A DNA stretch of 64,000 nucleotides from Streptomyces kronopolitis (GCF_014646275.1 NZ_BMND01000034.1:1-64000); one strand, 5' to 3'. Positions 7,315 to 16,882 are shown, numbered from the stretch's first letter. Program-made: numbers and translations. The notes: generated from the letters alone by a model not told the origin.

Positions 7315-9096
7315 GAGCTGCTCGGGGCGGCGCTCGGTCAGGCCGTACTTCTTGGCCAGCGGGTTCCAGATCTGCGCCGCCTGCCGCTTGGCCTGGGTCG
7401 CCTGGCCGCTGGCCACGTTGGCCTGGGCGGCCTGGCCGGTGCCCCGGGCCCGGCCCTTGTGGCAGCCCTTCTTGCCGCCGACCTGGCCGGCCCAGGCCGC
7501 GTAGTGGTTGTCCGCGGCGGCCGAGGACTGCCAGGCCTTGGTGAGGGCGGCGGTCAGCCGGGCGTGGTCGGGGATCTTGTCGACGGAGAGCTGCTGGAGG
7601 CGCTTCACCAGGTCGTTGCGCTGCCCGGCCGCGGACCGCAGGTCCTTGGCGGCGCCGCCGAGGTTGCTGCACGTCTTGATGCCGTTGACGGCGCCGATCA
7701 CCGAGGAGCGGCTGTTGTTGCTGTCGCCCAGCAGCGCGTCCAGGTCCTTGGCCTGCGCCTCGGCCGGGTCGGCGGACGGCTTGGGCTGCTCGGACTGCTT
7801 CGGCGCCGTGGAGGCACCGGCACCGGAGTCCTGCTTCTTGGCGCTGTCGTCGCTGCCGCCGCCGCTCAACGCCCAGCCGAGGCCGAGGCCGGCGCCGGCG
7901 AGCACCACGATGACGATGCCGATGACCGCGGCCGCGGGGAGCTTGCGGCGCCCGCCGCCGTCGTCGTACGAGGTCTGCGGGGCGTGGCCGCCGGGCGGCG
8001 GGAACTGCCGGCCGTACTGCTGCTGCGGCTGGCCGGGCCCGTACGGCGCGTGGCCCGGGTCCTCGAAGCGCGGCAGCTGCGCCGTGGAGTCCGGTGCGCC
8101 GCCGCCGGGCGTGCCCGGTCCGTCGCGGAAGAGGCCGTCGAACTCGGCGGGGGTGGGGCGGTCGCCGGGTGCGCCGGGGCGGACGCCGTAGGAGGCGCCG
8201 GGCGGCGGGGGCGCGCCCGCGCCCACCGGCGGGATGAGCTGGGTGGCGTCGCCGTCGCCCGCGCCCTGGGTGCCGGGCATCGGCTGGGCGGCGGCGCGGT
8301 GGCCGCCGTGCTGCGGCTTGATGGCGCGCAGCATGGTGGTGGACTCGTCGGGCGTCTCGGGCCGCGCCTCGGGCGGCAGCGGCGCGGCGCCGCCCGGCTG
8401 CCCGCCTATGGGGGGAATGAGCGCGGTGGCCTCGGCATCGCCGGAGACGGGCGGCAGCGGCGCACCGGTCTGCGGGTCGGCCTTCACCAGCGCGCCGGTG
8501 GGCTCCTGGGGCTGCTGCTGCCCCCAGGGCTGCTGGGGTGGTGCCGGCGGGGGCTGCTGGCCGTATGGCTGCTGCGGGGGCTGGTGGCCGGTGTCGTGGG
8601 CCCGGCCCTCGGGCGGCAGTGCGCCGGGGGCGCCCTGGCCGCCGTACGTCGGTGCGGCCTGGCTCTGGGGGCCGGCCGGCGGCTGCGGTGCGGCCTGCGG
8701 GGGCGCCGGCTGCTGCGGCATCGCGGGCGGGACGGGCGGCACCGGCGGCTGTCCCTGGGGCGGCGGCGGGAAGCCGTGGCCGCCCTGCTGCTGCGGCGCG
8801 GCGGGGGCCTGCGGGTGCGGTGGCCCCTGCGGTGCGCCGTAGCCCTGCTGTTGATCTTGGCCGAAACCGTACGGCTGGTCCTGGCCGTAGCCCTGCGGGG
8901 GCGCCTCGCCGTACGGCTGAGGTGCCGGGGCGGCCTGCTCGCCGGGGCCCCAGGGCTGCCCCCAGGGCTGGCCGGCGGCCGGCGCGGCCTGCTGTTCGGG
9001 CACCCACGGCTCGCCGTTGGCGGGCAGCACAATGCCCTCTCGGGCGGGACCGGCCGCAGAATTCTGCGGGTCGTGACCCTGTCCGCTCTGCGTCAC
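7312..9096 (-). CDS. Pro/Gln/Gly-rich single-pass membrane protein
   Basis: This protein of about 594 residues has a long low-complexity N-terminal region (roughly residues 1-375) rich in Pro, Gln, Gly and Ala, with repeated PxxQPYG/QxPWGQ units. A single membrane segment follows near residue 385 (AAAVIGIVIVVLAGAGLGLGWAL). The C-terminal domain of about 190 residues is presumably extracellular and contains two Cys. I do not recognise the C-terminal domain. The start is GTG 9096, because TAGGAG lies five bases upstream; the in-frame TTG at 9111 would place that ribosome site inside the gene. The layout resembles actinobacterial envelope proteins with a disordered cytoplasmic arm. Its job is unknown; the convergent lipoprotein gene may be functionally linked. 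Confidence 0.8.
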   Translation of the reverse strand: MTQSGQGHDPQNSAAGPAREGIVLPANGEPWVPEQQAAPAAGQPWGQPWGPGEQAAPAPQPYGEAPPQGYGQDQPYGFGQDQQQGYGAPQGPPHPQAPAAPQQQGGHGFPPPPQGQPPVPPVPPAMPQQPAPPQAAPQPPAGPQSQAAPTYGGQGAPGALPPEGRAHDTGHQPPQQPYGQQPPPAPPQQPWGQQQPQEPTGALVKADPQTGAPLPPVSGDAEATALIPPIGGQPGGAAPLPPEARPETPDESTTMLRAIKPQHGGHRAAAQPMPGTQGAGDGDATQLIPPVGAGAPPPPGASYGVRPGAPGDRPTPAEFDGLFRDGPGTPGGGAPDSTAQLPRFEDPGHAPYGPGQPQQQYGRQFPPPGGHAPQTSYDDGGGRRKLPAAAVIGIVIVVLAGAGLGLGWALSGGGSDDSAKKQDSGAGASTAPKQSEQPKPSADPAEAQAKDLDALLGDSNNSRSSVIGAVNGIKTCSNLGGAAKDLRSAAGQRNDLVKRLQQLSVDKIPDHARLTAALTKAWQSSAAADNHYAAWAGQVGGKKGCHKGRARGTGQAAQANVASGQATQAKRQAAQIWNPLAKKYGLTERRPEQL

Positions 9097-9299
9097 CGTG
9101 ACTCCTACCAACGTGCAGACCTACGGAATCGTCGGCTGCACGCTACCGGGTCGCAGCAACGTTCGACACGTCGCCTGGTCACCACCCCCGCCCGCCCAGC
9201 GGCCCGGCGGAAGGATCGCCTCCGCCGGGCCGCCCGCGCCGTACGACAAACCCGACGCCGCACGACAAATGCGGTGCGGGCGCCCGGACGAGGCGTTTC

Positions 9300-10694
9300 T
9301 CACGCCGCGGTGGCCCGCAGTTCCAGCCGCGCGCTGAACTCCCTGACGACGGGTTCGTCCCGGTAGGGCTCCAACCGCAGCTGGAAGTCCTCCAGATACT
9401 CCGCGCCGCGGTCCGAGCGCAGCCCGCCGAGCAGCTCCACCGCCTGGGTGCCCGTGTGGCAGGCCTGCTCCACCTCGCGCTGCTGCGCCTGCGCGCCGGC
9501 CAGCAGCAGCAGGCCGATGGCCCGGCGCCGCGCCCGGCCCTCCGGATGCCCGTCCAGCGCCTCCTGCGCGCGCTGCCCGGCGGGGCCCGGCTGCCCCAGA
9601 TCCCGGTGGCAGTGGGCGAGTTCATCGGCCAGATAGGCCTGGTCGAAGTGGGCGATCCAGACCGGGTCGTCGCCCGCCTCGGCGGTCGCGTCGGCCCGCT
9701 CCATCGCGGCGACCGCCCGCCCGGCCACCACCTGGAAGGCCCGCCCGTCGCCCATCAGGGCATGGCCGCGCGCCTCCGCCGCGCAGAACATCGCCTCCGC
9801 GCGCGGGGTGACGTGGCCGCGGGCGCCCTCCTGCGCGGCGCGGGCGAGCTGGGCGATCTCGCGCGGGTTGCCGAGCGAGGCGGCGAGGTGGCTCATGCTC
9901 GCGGCGAGGACGTAGCCGCCGTAGCCGCGGTCGCCGGCCGCCTGCGCCAGCCGCAGCGCCTGGATGTAGTAGCGCTGGGCCAGGCCCGGCTGACCGGTGT
10001 CGACGGCCATGTACCCGCCCAGCTCCGTCAACCGTGCGACGGCGGCGAACAGTTCGCGCCCCACCGACTCGCGGTAGGAGCCGGCCAGCAGCCCCGAGAC
10101 GACGCTGTTGAGGTAGTGCACGACGACCGGCCGGACGTGCCCGGCGCCGAAGCGGTGGTCGAGTTCGCTGAGCGCCGAGGTCATCGCACGGACCGCCTCG
10201 ACGTCCGAGATCCCCACCCGGGCCCCGGCGTTGCGGGCGACCTGGACATCGGCGCCGGTGATCAGCCAGTCCCGGCTGGGCTCGACCAGCGCCGAGGCCG
10301 CGACCGTGGAGCCGCTGAGGAAGTCGCGCCGCCCGACATCGCTGCGCCACAGCTCGCAGACCTGCTCGATCGCCCCCAGGACGGTCGGCGAGAACTGCAG
10401 CCCCACTCCGGACGCGAGGTTCTTCCCGTCGGCCATCCCGATCTCGTCGATGGTGACCGTGCGCCCCAGCTTGCGGCCCAGCGCCTCGGCGATGACGGCC
10501 GGTGCCCGGCCCCGCGGCTGCTGTCCGCGCAGCCACCGGGCCACGGAGGTCTTGTCGTAGCGGAGGTCGAGACCGTGTTCCGCACCGCACATGTTGACGC
10601 GGCGGGCGAGCCCCGCGTTGGAGCAGGCGGCCTCCTGGATCAGCGACTGGAGCCGTTCGTTGGGCTGCCGTGCGACGAGTGGCCTGGCGGCCAT
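9300..10694 (-). CDS. Helix-turn-helix regulator with TPR-like C-terminal domain (NsdA-like Streptomyces family)
   Basis: This 464-residue cytoplasmic regulator has an N-terminal DNA-binding part (about residues 10-85; LRYDKTSVARWLRGQQPRGR looks like an HTH). A conserved GRRDFLSGS-type linker follows near residue 122, and then a long helical region with TPR-like repeats (for example GQPGLAQRYYIQALRLAQAAGD). The arrangement matches Streptomyces proteins that influence sporulation and antibiotic production, such as NsdA. I am confident of the family type but not of identity with NsdA itself. The ATG at 10694 begins MAARPLVARQ. A hyphenated palindrome 69-103 bp upstream may be an autoregulatory operator. 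Confidence 0.8.
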   Translation of the reverse strand: MAARPLVARQPNERLQSLIQEAACSNAGLARRVNMCGAEHGLDLRYDKTSVARWLRGQQPRGRAPAVIAEALGRKLGRTVTIDEIGMADGKNLASGVGLQFSPTVLGAIEQVCELWRSDVGRRDFLSGSTVAASALVEPSRDWLITGADVQVARNAGARVGISDVEAVRAMTSALSELDHRFGAGHVRPVVVHYLNSVVSGLLAGSYRESVGRELFAAVARLTELGGYMAVDTGQPGLAQRYYIQALRLAQAAGDRGYGGYVLAASMSHLAASLGNPREIAQLARAAQEGARGHVTPRAEAMFCAAEARGHALMGDGRAFQVVAGRAVAAMERADATAEAGDDPVWIAHFDQAYLADELAHCHRDLGQPGPAGQRAQEALDGHPEGRARRRAIGLLLLAGAQAQQREVEQACHTGTQAVELLGGLRSDRGAEYLEDFQLRLEPYRDEPVVREFSARLELRATAA

Positions 10695-11158
10695 GCTGTA
10701 CCCCCTGGTTACTGCTGCGCGCGTTCACCGGCGAACGCCGTTCCCCGTGATCGATTCCCCAGGCATATACCGGATATCCGAGAGTTCCGGGATATGCACG
10801 ATAAATGGGCTCACAGCGCCCTACACCGTGCCGAGGATGCGCGGTTGTGCGCGGTTGATGAGCGGGGTGGAGCCGGTTCCTGTGCGTCCTCGGTGCGCGG
10901 CGCTCGTTCAACGGGTGGGACGGTGCGCGGTGTCGCTGCGCGGCTCGCGGCGCCGCCGTGCCGGGCTCCCCCGGGGTCCACGCCGCCTGCCGCCGGGCGG
11001 TCTCTCCGCCCGTCACGCAGGTGGCTACCCGCTCCCCGGGCCCGGTCCGCACACGCGCCCCCACCGGTGCCCCCATGCGCCCCACGTGCGAGAACAATGC
11101 GCCGGGGCCGTCAGCCATTTGGGCGTAACCCTTGGTCACCACGGGAGTTGTCCCGGGC
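10695..11158. other. Divergent intergenic region between the HTH regulator and the Prim-Pol-like gene
   Basis: About 460 non-coding bases lie between divergent genes. The part next to the regulator (10745-10815) is markedly richer in A/T than its surroundings and contains the palindrome listed separately, so it is probably the promoter of the regulator. The remainder is GC-rich and shows no convincing gene; frames through it are continuous only because stops are rare at this composition. Confidence 0.5.
10763..10797. promoter_or_regulatory. Hyphenated palindrome upstream of the HTH/TPR regulator
   Basis: The arms GCATATACCGG (10763-10773) and CCGGGATATGC (10787-10797) are inverted repeats with one mismatch and a 13-base spacer. 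The spacer side contains a second perfect palindrome, CGGATATCCG, at 10771-10780. It lies in an A/T-rich patch 69-103 bp before the regulator start, as expected for an operator. Confidence 0.5.
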
Positions 11159-11830
11159 GTGGAAAAGACCATCGGCGTCACGGGGACCCCGCAGATCCCC
11201 GCACAGCGCGGCGAGCAACTGCTGGACACTGCGGTGCGTTACGCGCAGGAGCGCCACTGGGACGTGTTCCCCGGCGCATGGATGGAGCACGACGGCCACA
11301 CGCCGCGCTGTTCGTGCCGCGCCCGCGACTGCGCTGCGCCCGGCGCGCATCCCCTCGCGCCCGGCTGGGCCGCCGAGGCCACCGGCAGCGCGAGCACCGT
11401 CCGCCGGCTGTGGAGCGGCCGGCCGGAGGCCTCGATCCTGCTGCCGACCGGGCGGGCCTTCGAGGCGCTGGAGGTCTCCGAGAGCGCGGGCTGCCTGGCG
11501 CTGGCCCGGATGGAGCGGATGGGACTGCCGCTCGGCCCCGTCCTGTCCACCCCCGACCGCCGGATGCTCTTCCTCGTCCTGACCGGCGCCTCGGCGAAGG
11601 TGCCCGCGCTCCTGCGGAGCCTGGGCTGGGTGCCGGCCGCGCTGGATCTGCGCTGCCGCGGCGAGGGCGAGTACATCACCGCGCCGCCGACCCGGGTGGG
11701 CGCGCACGGCGTGGTGCAGTGGGCCCGCCGCCCCGGTGCCGCCAACCGCTGGCTGCCGGACGCGGAAGACCTGATCAGCCCGCTCGGCTACGCCTGCGCC
11801 CGGGAGGCGGTCGCGGCCCGGACCCGCTGA
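11159..11830 (+). CDS. Bifunctional DNA primase/polymerase-like (Prim-Pol N-terminal domain) protein
   Basis: This 223-residue protein resembles the short Streptomyces proteins annotated as bifunctional DNA primase/polymerase. Recognisable parts are AVRYAQERHWDVFPGAW near the start, a Cys-rich loop (RCSCRARDCAAPGAHP), ASILLPTGRAFEALEV and a C-terminal AANRWLPDAEDLISPL. No helicase domain is attached, unlike plasmid or phage Prim-Pol proteins, and the acidic catalytic pair is not obvious. It may therefore be a non-catalytic member; its role is unknown. I chose GTG 11159, although an in-frame TTG at 11132 is possible. It stands alone on the plus strand between the HTH regulator and the ABC transporter. 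Confidence 0.75.
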   Translation: MEKTIGVTGTPQIPAQRGEQLLDTAVRYAQERHWDVFPGAWMEHDGHTPRCSCRARDCAAPGAHPLAPGWAAEATGSASTVRRLWSGRPEASILLPTGRAFEALEVSESAGCLALARMERMGLPLGPVLSTPDRRMLFLVLTGASAKVPALLRSLGWVPAALDLRCRGEGEYITAPPTRVGAHGVVQWARRPGAANRWLPDAEDLISPLGYACAREAVAARTR

Positions 11831-11986
11831 CCCGCGGCCCGTCCCGTCGGGGCGGTCCCGCCGGCACTTCGGCGCCCCGAGGGAACCGCCTCCACGGAAC
11901 GGCTCACTCCGGCGCCCCGGCCGTATCGTGGGACGCCGGACGGGGGTCACGACCGGCCCCTGCGGGGACGTCGAAGGGCAGGACCG

Positions 11987-12864
<878 letters not shown>

Positions 12865-12868
<4 letters not shown>

Positions 12869-14499
12869 GCACCGAATCCGCGACGGCCGCCCGCCCCGCC
12901 GCCGCCCCCTCCCTGACCGCCGTCTTCGTCCGGCTGAAGCTGTCGCTGCTGCGCAACGGGCTGCGCCGGTCGACCGGGCGCACCCTGGCGTATGTCGCCT
13001 CGCTCCTCGTCGGCCTGCTGTTCGCCGCCGGGGTGGTGCTGGGGCTGACCGCGCTGCGCGGCAATCCGCACGCCGGTGCGCTGGCCGTGCTGCTCACTGG
13101 GATCCTCACCGTGGGCTGGGCGGTGATGCCGCTGTTCTTCCCCGGCGGTGACGAGACCCTCGACCCGACCCGGCTGGTCATGCTGCCGCTGCGGCCGCGG
13201 CCGCTGATCGTCTCGCTGCTGATGGCCTCGCTCGTCGGCATCGGCCCGGTGGTGACCCTCGCGCTGGTGACCGGCGCGGTGCTCGCGGTCGCGCACGGCG
13301 CGGTCGCCGCCGTCGTGGCGGTCGTGGCGGTCGTCCTGGTGCTGTTGGTGTGCGTGGCGCTGGCGCGGGCCATCGCCACCGCCTCGATCCGCCTGCTGAC
13401 CAGCCGCCGCGGCCGCGATCTCGCCGTGCTGGGCGGGCTGTTCATCGCGCTCGGCGGGCAGGGCGTCAACATCGCCGCCCAGAAGCTGGGCCGACCGGAC
13501 GGCCTGGCCGTACTGGAACCGCTGGGCGAGGTGCTGCGCTGGGTGCCGCCGGCCTCCGCGATCGGCGCGGTCGACGACGCCGGGCACGGGGCGTACGGGC
13601 GGGCGCTGGCCGGTCTGGCGCTGACGGCGCTGGCGCTCGGGCTGCTGCTGTGGTGGTGGCGGCGCACCCTGACGACGCTGATGACCTCCCCGGACTCCTC
13701 CACCCTCCAAGCGCTGGAGAAGGGCGGGGCCGGCACGTCCGGCACCGGTGAGCGCGGGCTCGCGCGGCTTCTGCCGGACAGCCGCACCGGCACCGTCATG
13801 CTCCGCTTCCTGCGCTACGCCTGGCGCGACCCCAAGTCGAAGATGGCCTGGGCCACCGCGCTCGGCGTCGGCCTGCTGGTCCCGATCGCCACCTCCGCGC
13901 AGGGCAACGGCAGCATCTACAGCGCCTTCTCGGCGTCCGCGCTGCTCGGCTCGCAGATGTACAACCAGTTCGGGCAGGACACCTCGGCGTTCTGGATGGT
14001 CGCCTCGACGATCGCCACGCCCCGGGACGCGTATCAGGAGCTGCGGGCCCGCGCGTTGACGCTGGCGCTGGTGGCCGTCCCGTACGTCACGCTGGTCGTC
14101 CTCGGCGCCGCGGCCCTCATCGGGCCGTGGTCGGACTTCATGGAGGTCTACGGGCTCTCGCTGGCGGTGCTCGGCGCACTGCTGGCCACCGGCTCGGTGT
14201 CGTCCGCGCTGTTCCCGTTCTCGATCCCCGCGGAGAGCAACAAGAGCGTCGCGCCGGGGCAGGGCGCGATCGCCTGGTTCAGCCTCTTCGGCGGCGTCCT
14301 GATCGCCGCGGTGCTGTGCAGCCCGCTGCTGGGCCTGACCATCTGGCTGCACGTGGCGGGCCTGCACCAGTTCCTGTGGGTGCTGCTCCCGATCGGAGCC
14401 CTCTACGGCACGGGCCTCGCCGCACTCGGCCTGCGGGTGGCGGCCCCGCGGGTGGTGGCACGCCTGCCGGAGATCCTGGCAGCGGTCAGCAAGGGCTGA
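12865..14499 (+). CDS. ABC transporter permease (ABC-2-like, multi-pass)
   Basis: This 544-residue integral membrane protein is the partner of the upstream ATPase, with which it overlaps by four bases. About ten to twelve hydrophobic segments are visible, for example TLAYVASLLVGLLFAAGVVL, ALAVLLTGILTVGWAVMPLF and GPVVTLALVTGAVLAVAHG in the first half, with a second set from about residue 320. A soluble insert lies near residues 265-320. The set is a half-transporter pair of the Streptomyces exporter type; no substrate-binding protein is adjacent, which favours export. A terminator hairpin follows immediately. Confidence 0.88.
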
Positions 14500-14518
14500 G
14501 AGCTGAGCGATCCGGCGG

Positions 14519-14539
14519 CCCCGGCCCTTCCGGCCGGGG
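14519..14539 (+). terminator. Terminator of the ABC transporter operon
   Basis: A perfect 8-bp stem, CCCCGGCC (14519-14526) and GGCCGGGG (14532-14539), has a five-base loop, 20 bp after the permease stop. It has no clear T-tract, as is common in Streptomyces. Confidence 0.6.
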
Positions 14540-14708
14540 TCTGCCGGGGCTGGTGGGTCTGGTGGGGGGGGCGGGCGTTGCGGCTCGGTCCGGCCCGACG
14601 GAGTGGCCCGGCCTGGCGGAGTGGCGTGGCCTCTTCGGTTCAGCCGAGCCCGGTGGTGGCCCGGACCCACGCGCTGCCCCGCCCCGTTGGCACGGTGCCG
14701 GCGTGTGG

Positions 14709-15584
14709 TCAGCCCCGCACCGTGGCCGCGTGCAGAAAAGGTTCGATGGCGGCGTACCAGTCGTCGGGTTGTTCCCAGGGGAGCAGATGCCCGGCGTCGG
14801 GGATTTCGGCGTAGGCGCCGCGCGGCAGGACCCGGACCATCTCCTGCGCTTCGGCGCGGCCCAGTTCGGCGTCGAGGCCGCGGACGACGAGGGTCGGGCA
14901 GGACACCTGGGCCAGCTCCTCCCAATGGGCGTCGTGCACCCAGGTCTCGCGGGCGGTGAGCATCTGCCGGCGGGAGAAGACGGGGCGCCAGCCGTCGGCG
15001 CGCTCGGCCATCACCTCGGCGAAATACTCGCCGCGGGCCGGCCGGGGCCGCTCCAGGGTCGGGTCGTCCTCACCGAACCACTTGCGGACGTCGGCGAGGG
15101 TCGCGAACGGCATCGGCCAGGAGCGGAACCACTCGGTCCATTCGCGCTGCGAGGCCGCGCCCAGCGCCGACGCCCGCATGTCGCAGATCACCAGCGCACT
15201 GACCAGGTCCGGTCTCCGGGACGCTAACTGCCATGCCGTCAGCGCGCCCATGGCATGCCCCACCAGGGCGACGGGCGCGAGGTCGAGCTGCTCGATCGCG
15301 GCGATGGCGTCGTCGACATAGGCCTCGCGGTCGTACGGCCCCACGGCGGGCTTCTCGCTGCGGCCGTGGCCCCGCTGGTCCAGCGCGACCGGGCGATGGC
15401 GGGCGCTCAGCCGGCGGGCGGTGCCGGCCCAGTGCGAGGCGCGGCCCATCAGACCGTGGAGCAGCAGCACACCGGGACGCCGCTCGGGCTCCTCCAGGCC
15501 GCCGCCGCTCTTGGGCGGGTCGGAGAACTCCCAGGCGGCCAGCCGCACGCCGCCGGCCCCTGTTACCTCGATGCGTCGCACCAT
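14709..15584 (-). CDS. Alpha/beta-hydrolase-fold protein with the nucleophile serine replaced by alanine
   Basis: The fold is clear: VLLLHGLMGRASHW (oxyanion-loop HG), ALDQRGHGRS, the nucleophile-elbow position VGHAMGALTAW, CPTLVVRGLDAELG with the acid, and DAGHLLPWE with the base. The elbow reads G-H-A-M-G, so the catalytic Ser is Ala at about residue 111, while the Asp and His positions remain. It may be an inactive relative, use a different chemistry, or act as a binding protein. ATG 15584 gives 291 residues; an in-frame GTG at 15623 would add 13. It stands alone on the minus strand, preceded by palindromic elements that may be operators. Confidence 0.85.
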   Translation of the reverse strand: MVRRIEVTGAGGVRLAAWEFSDPPKSGGGLEEPERRPGVLLLHGLMGRASHWAGTARRLSARHRPVALDQRGHGRSEKPAVGPYDREAYVDDAIAAIEQLDLAPVALVGHAMGALTAWQLASRRPDLVSALVICDMRASALGAASQREWTEWFRSWPMPFATLADVRKWFGEDDPTLERPRPARGEYFAEVMAERADGWRPVFSRRQMLTARETWVHDAHWEELAQVSCPTLVVRGLDAELGRAEAQEMVRVLPRGAYAEIPDAGHLLPWEQPDDWYAAIEPFLHAATVRG

Positions 15585-15627
15585 GTGCCCTGGCACCCCC
15601 AATCGTCCCGTGAGCACTTCCACACTA

Positions 15628-15643
15628 TCGAACCCCTATTCGA
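15628..15643. promoter_or_regulatory. LexA-box-like palindrome upstream of the hydrolase
   Basis: TCGAAC-ccct-ATTCGA is a hyphenated palindrome with one mismatch to the actinobacterial SOS box (CGAAC-N4-GTTCG). It lies 44-59 bp before the chosen start. It could be a LexA site or a different operator; one mismatch makes the call tentative. Confidence 0.3.
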
Positions 15644-15675
15644 ACGCACCGCTCCGGCGCGGAATACCCCTCGTT

Positions 15676-15691
15676 CGAGTGACCTCACTCG
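15676..15691. promoter_or_regulatory. 16-bp palindrome upstream of the hydrolase
   Basis: CGAGTGA-cc-TCACTCG has perfect 7-bp arms and a two-base centre, about 92-107 bp before the hydrolase start. Its symmetry and position suggest a dimeric repressor or activator site of unknown identity. Confidence 0.45.
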
Positions 15692-15815
15692 GGGATTGTC
15701 CGCGCCCGCCACGGGGAGACATCTGCCGGGAGGCGGGCCCTACCGGGAAGGGGGCCCGTGGGGAAAGACCCTGGGAGCTCGGGGCTCCGGGTCTTGGGTG
15801 GGGGACATGGGGAGG

Positions 15816-15849
15816 CAGGGCCCCGGCTGCTCGCAGCGCCGGGGCCCTG
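15816..15849 (-). terminator. Probable terminator downstream of dmdR1
   Basis: A 12-bp perfect stem, CAGGGCCCCGGC (15816-15827) and GCCGGGGCCCTG (15838-15849), has a ten-base loop. It lies about 230 bp beyond the dmdR1 stop and before the hydrolase promoter, and would work in either direction. Confidence 0.65.
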
Positions 15850-16080
15850 ACTGTTTCCCACCACGGGTGGATGCATCCGAGCCCCCTCCCGGCCGGGACC
15901 GGCCGCCGCACGACCATGCGTCAGGGTGCCACGGCCCCGGCCGTATCGCACGGATTCGCACAAGTCCGTTCAACAGGCAAGCACGTGCCGAGCCCGCCGT
16001 GCGGCGCGTCGGCGCAGCTCAGCGGGCTCGGCAGGGAAATACGGGCGGGAGTGCGAAAAGGAAAGCGTCCGAAACCGCTT

Positions 16081-16773
16081 TCAACGCTTGGCGACAAAGA
16101 CATGCGCGGCGATCTCGGAGCCCAGCTCGGCGGCCTCACCGCTGCTGCCGACCAGCACCCCGGCCGGCGACTCCGTCACGCTCACCACCGCGCCCGGCTG
16201 CACACCGGCCCGCCGCAGCGTGTACATCAGCTGGGCGTCGGCCTGGATGGGCTCGCCGATCCGGCGCACCACGGCCGTCTTGCCGTCGGCCCCGGCGTCC
16301 AGGTCCATCAGGCTCACCATGCCGGCGTCGAGGAACGGGTCGACCTCGGACTTCTCGCCCAGCTCGGCCAGCCCGGGGATGGGGTTGCCGTACGGGGACT
16401 CCGTCGGGTGCCGCAGCAGCTCCAGGACGCGGCGCTCGACCGCCTCGCTCATGACGTGCTCCCAGCGGCAGGCCTCGGCGTGCACCTGCTCCCATTCGAG
16501 GCCGATGACGTCGACGAGCAGGCACTCGGCGAGGCGGTGCTTGCGCATCACCCGCGTCGCCAGCTGCCGGCCCTCTTCCGTGAGCTCCAGATGACGGTCG
16601 CCGGCGACCGTCAGCAGCCCGTCCCGCTCCATGCGCGCCACGGTCTGGCTCACCGTCGGGCCGCTCTGTTCGAGGCGCTCCGCGATGCGTGCGCGCATGG
16701 GCACCACACCTTCCTCTTCCAGCTCGAGGACGGTGCGGAGATACATCTCCGTGGTGTCGATCAGTCCTGACAT
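16081..16773 (-). CDS. dmdR1: DmdR1: DtxR/IdeR-family iron-dependent transcriptional repressor
   Basis: This 230-residue metal-dependent repressor binds iron boxes and shuts off siderophore and iron-uptake genes when Fe(II) is plentiful. The N-terminal winged helix (about 1-75) contains ARIAERLEQSGPTVSQTVARMERDG. The ancillary and primary metal ligands of the DtxR family are all present: Met10, His79, Glu83, His98, Cys102, Glu105 and His106 (EACRWEHVMSE). An SH3-like C-terminal domain follows. ATG 16773 gives MSGLIDTTEM, matching the family start. In S. coelicolor the orthologue DmdR1 is the main iron regulator, with a reported antiparallel gene (adm) on the other strand. It is divergent from the SIS protein gene at 16959. 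Confidence 0.95.
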   Translation of the reverse strand: MSGLIDTTEMYLRTVLELEEEGVVPMRARIAERLEQSGPTVSQTVARMERDGLLTVAGDRHLELTEEGRQLATRVMRKHRLAECLLVDVIGLEWEQVHAEACRWEHVMSEAVERRVLELLRHPTESPYGNPIPGLAELGEKSEVDPFLDAGMVSLMDLDAGADGKTAVVRRIGEPIQADAQLMYTLRRAGVQPGAVVSVTESPAGVLVGSSGEAAELGSEIAAHVFVAKR

Positions 16774-16876
16774 GCGTGCCCCTCGATGTGTGGTGCGGTG
16801 GCCCTGTTCCCAATTCTGACGCATCCCACCGACAACGGTGCCGCGCCGTGGGCGGCGGCGGCCCCGCACCGCCGTA

Positions 16877-16882
16877 TTGACA
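16877..16882 (+). promoter_or_regulatory. Candidate -35 element for the SIS protein gene
   Basis: A consensus TTGACA lies 77 bp before the ATG at 16959 in the dmdR1/SIS divergent region. The -10 is not clear; a CAACGT lies 19 bases downstream. No sequence resembling the DmdR iron box was recognised nearby. Confidence 0.3.

Larger units (their letters stand above)
15585..16080. other. Intergenic region between dmdR1 and the hydrolase gene
   Basis: About 500 bases lie between two minus-strand genes. It holds, in the direction of transcription, the presumed dmdR1 terminator (15816-15849) and then the hydrolase promoter region with two palindromes (15676-15691 and 15628-15643). No coding region is convincing, although an antisense frame to dmdR1 begins inside it. 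Confidence 0.5.

Noticed and set aside
15665-15695. GTTCGAGTGAC, resembling a tRNA T-loop
   Set aside because: No acceptor or anticodon stems can be drawn around it. It is part of a 16-bp palindrome instead.
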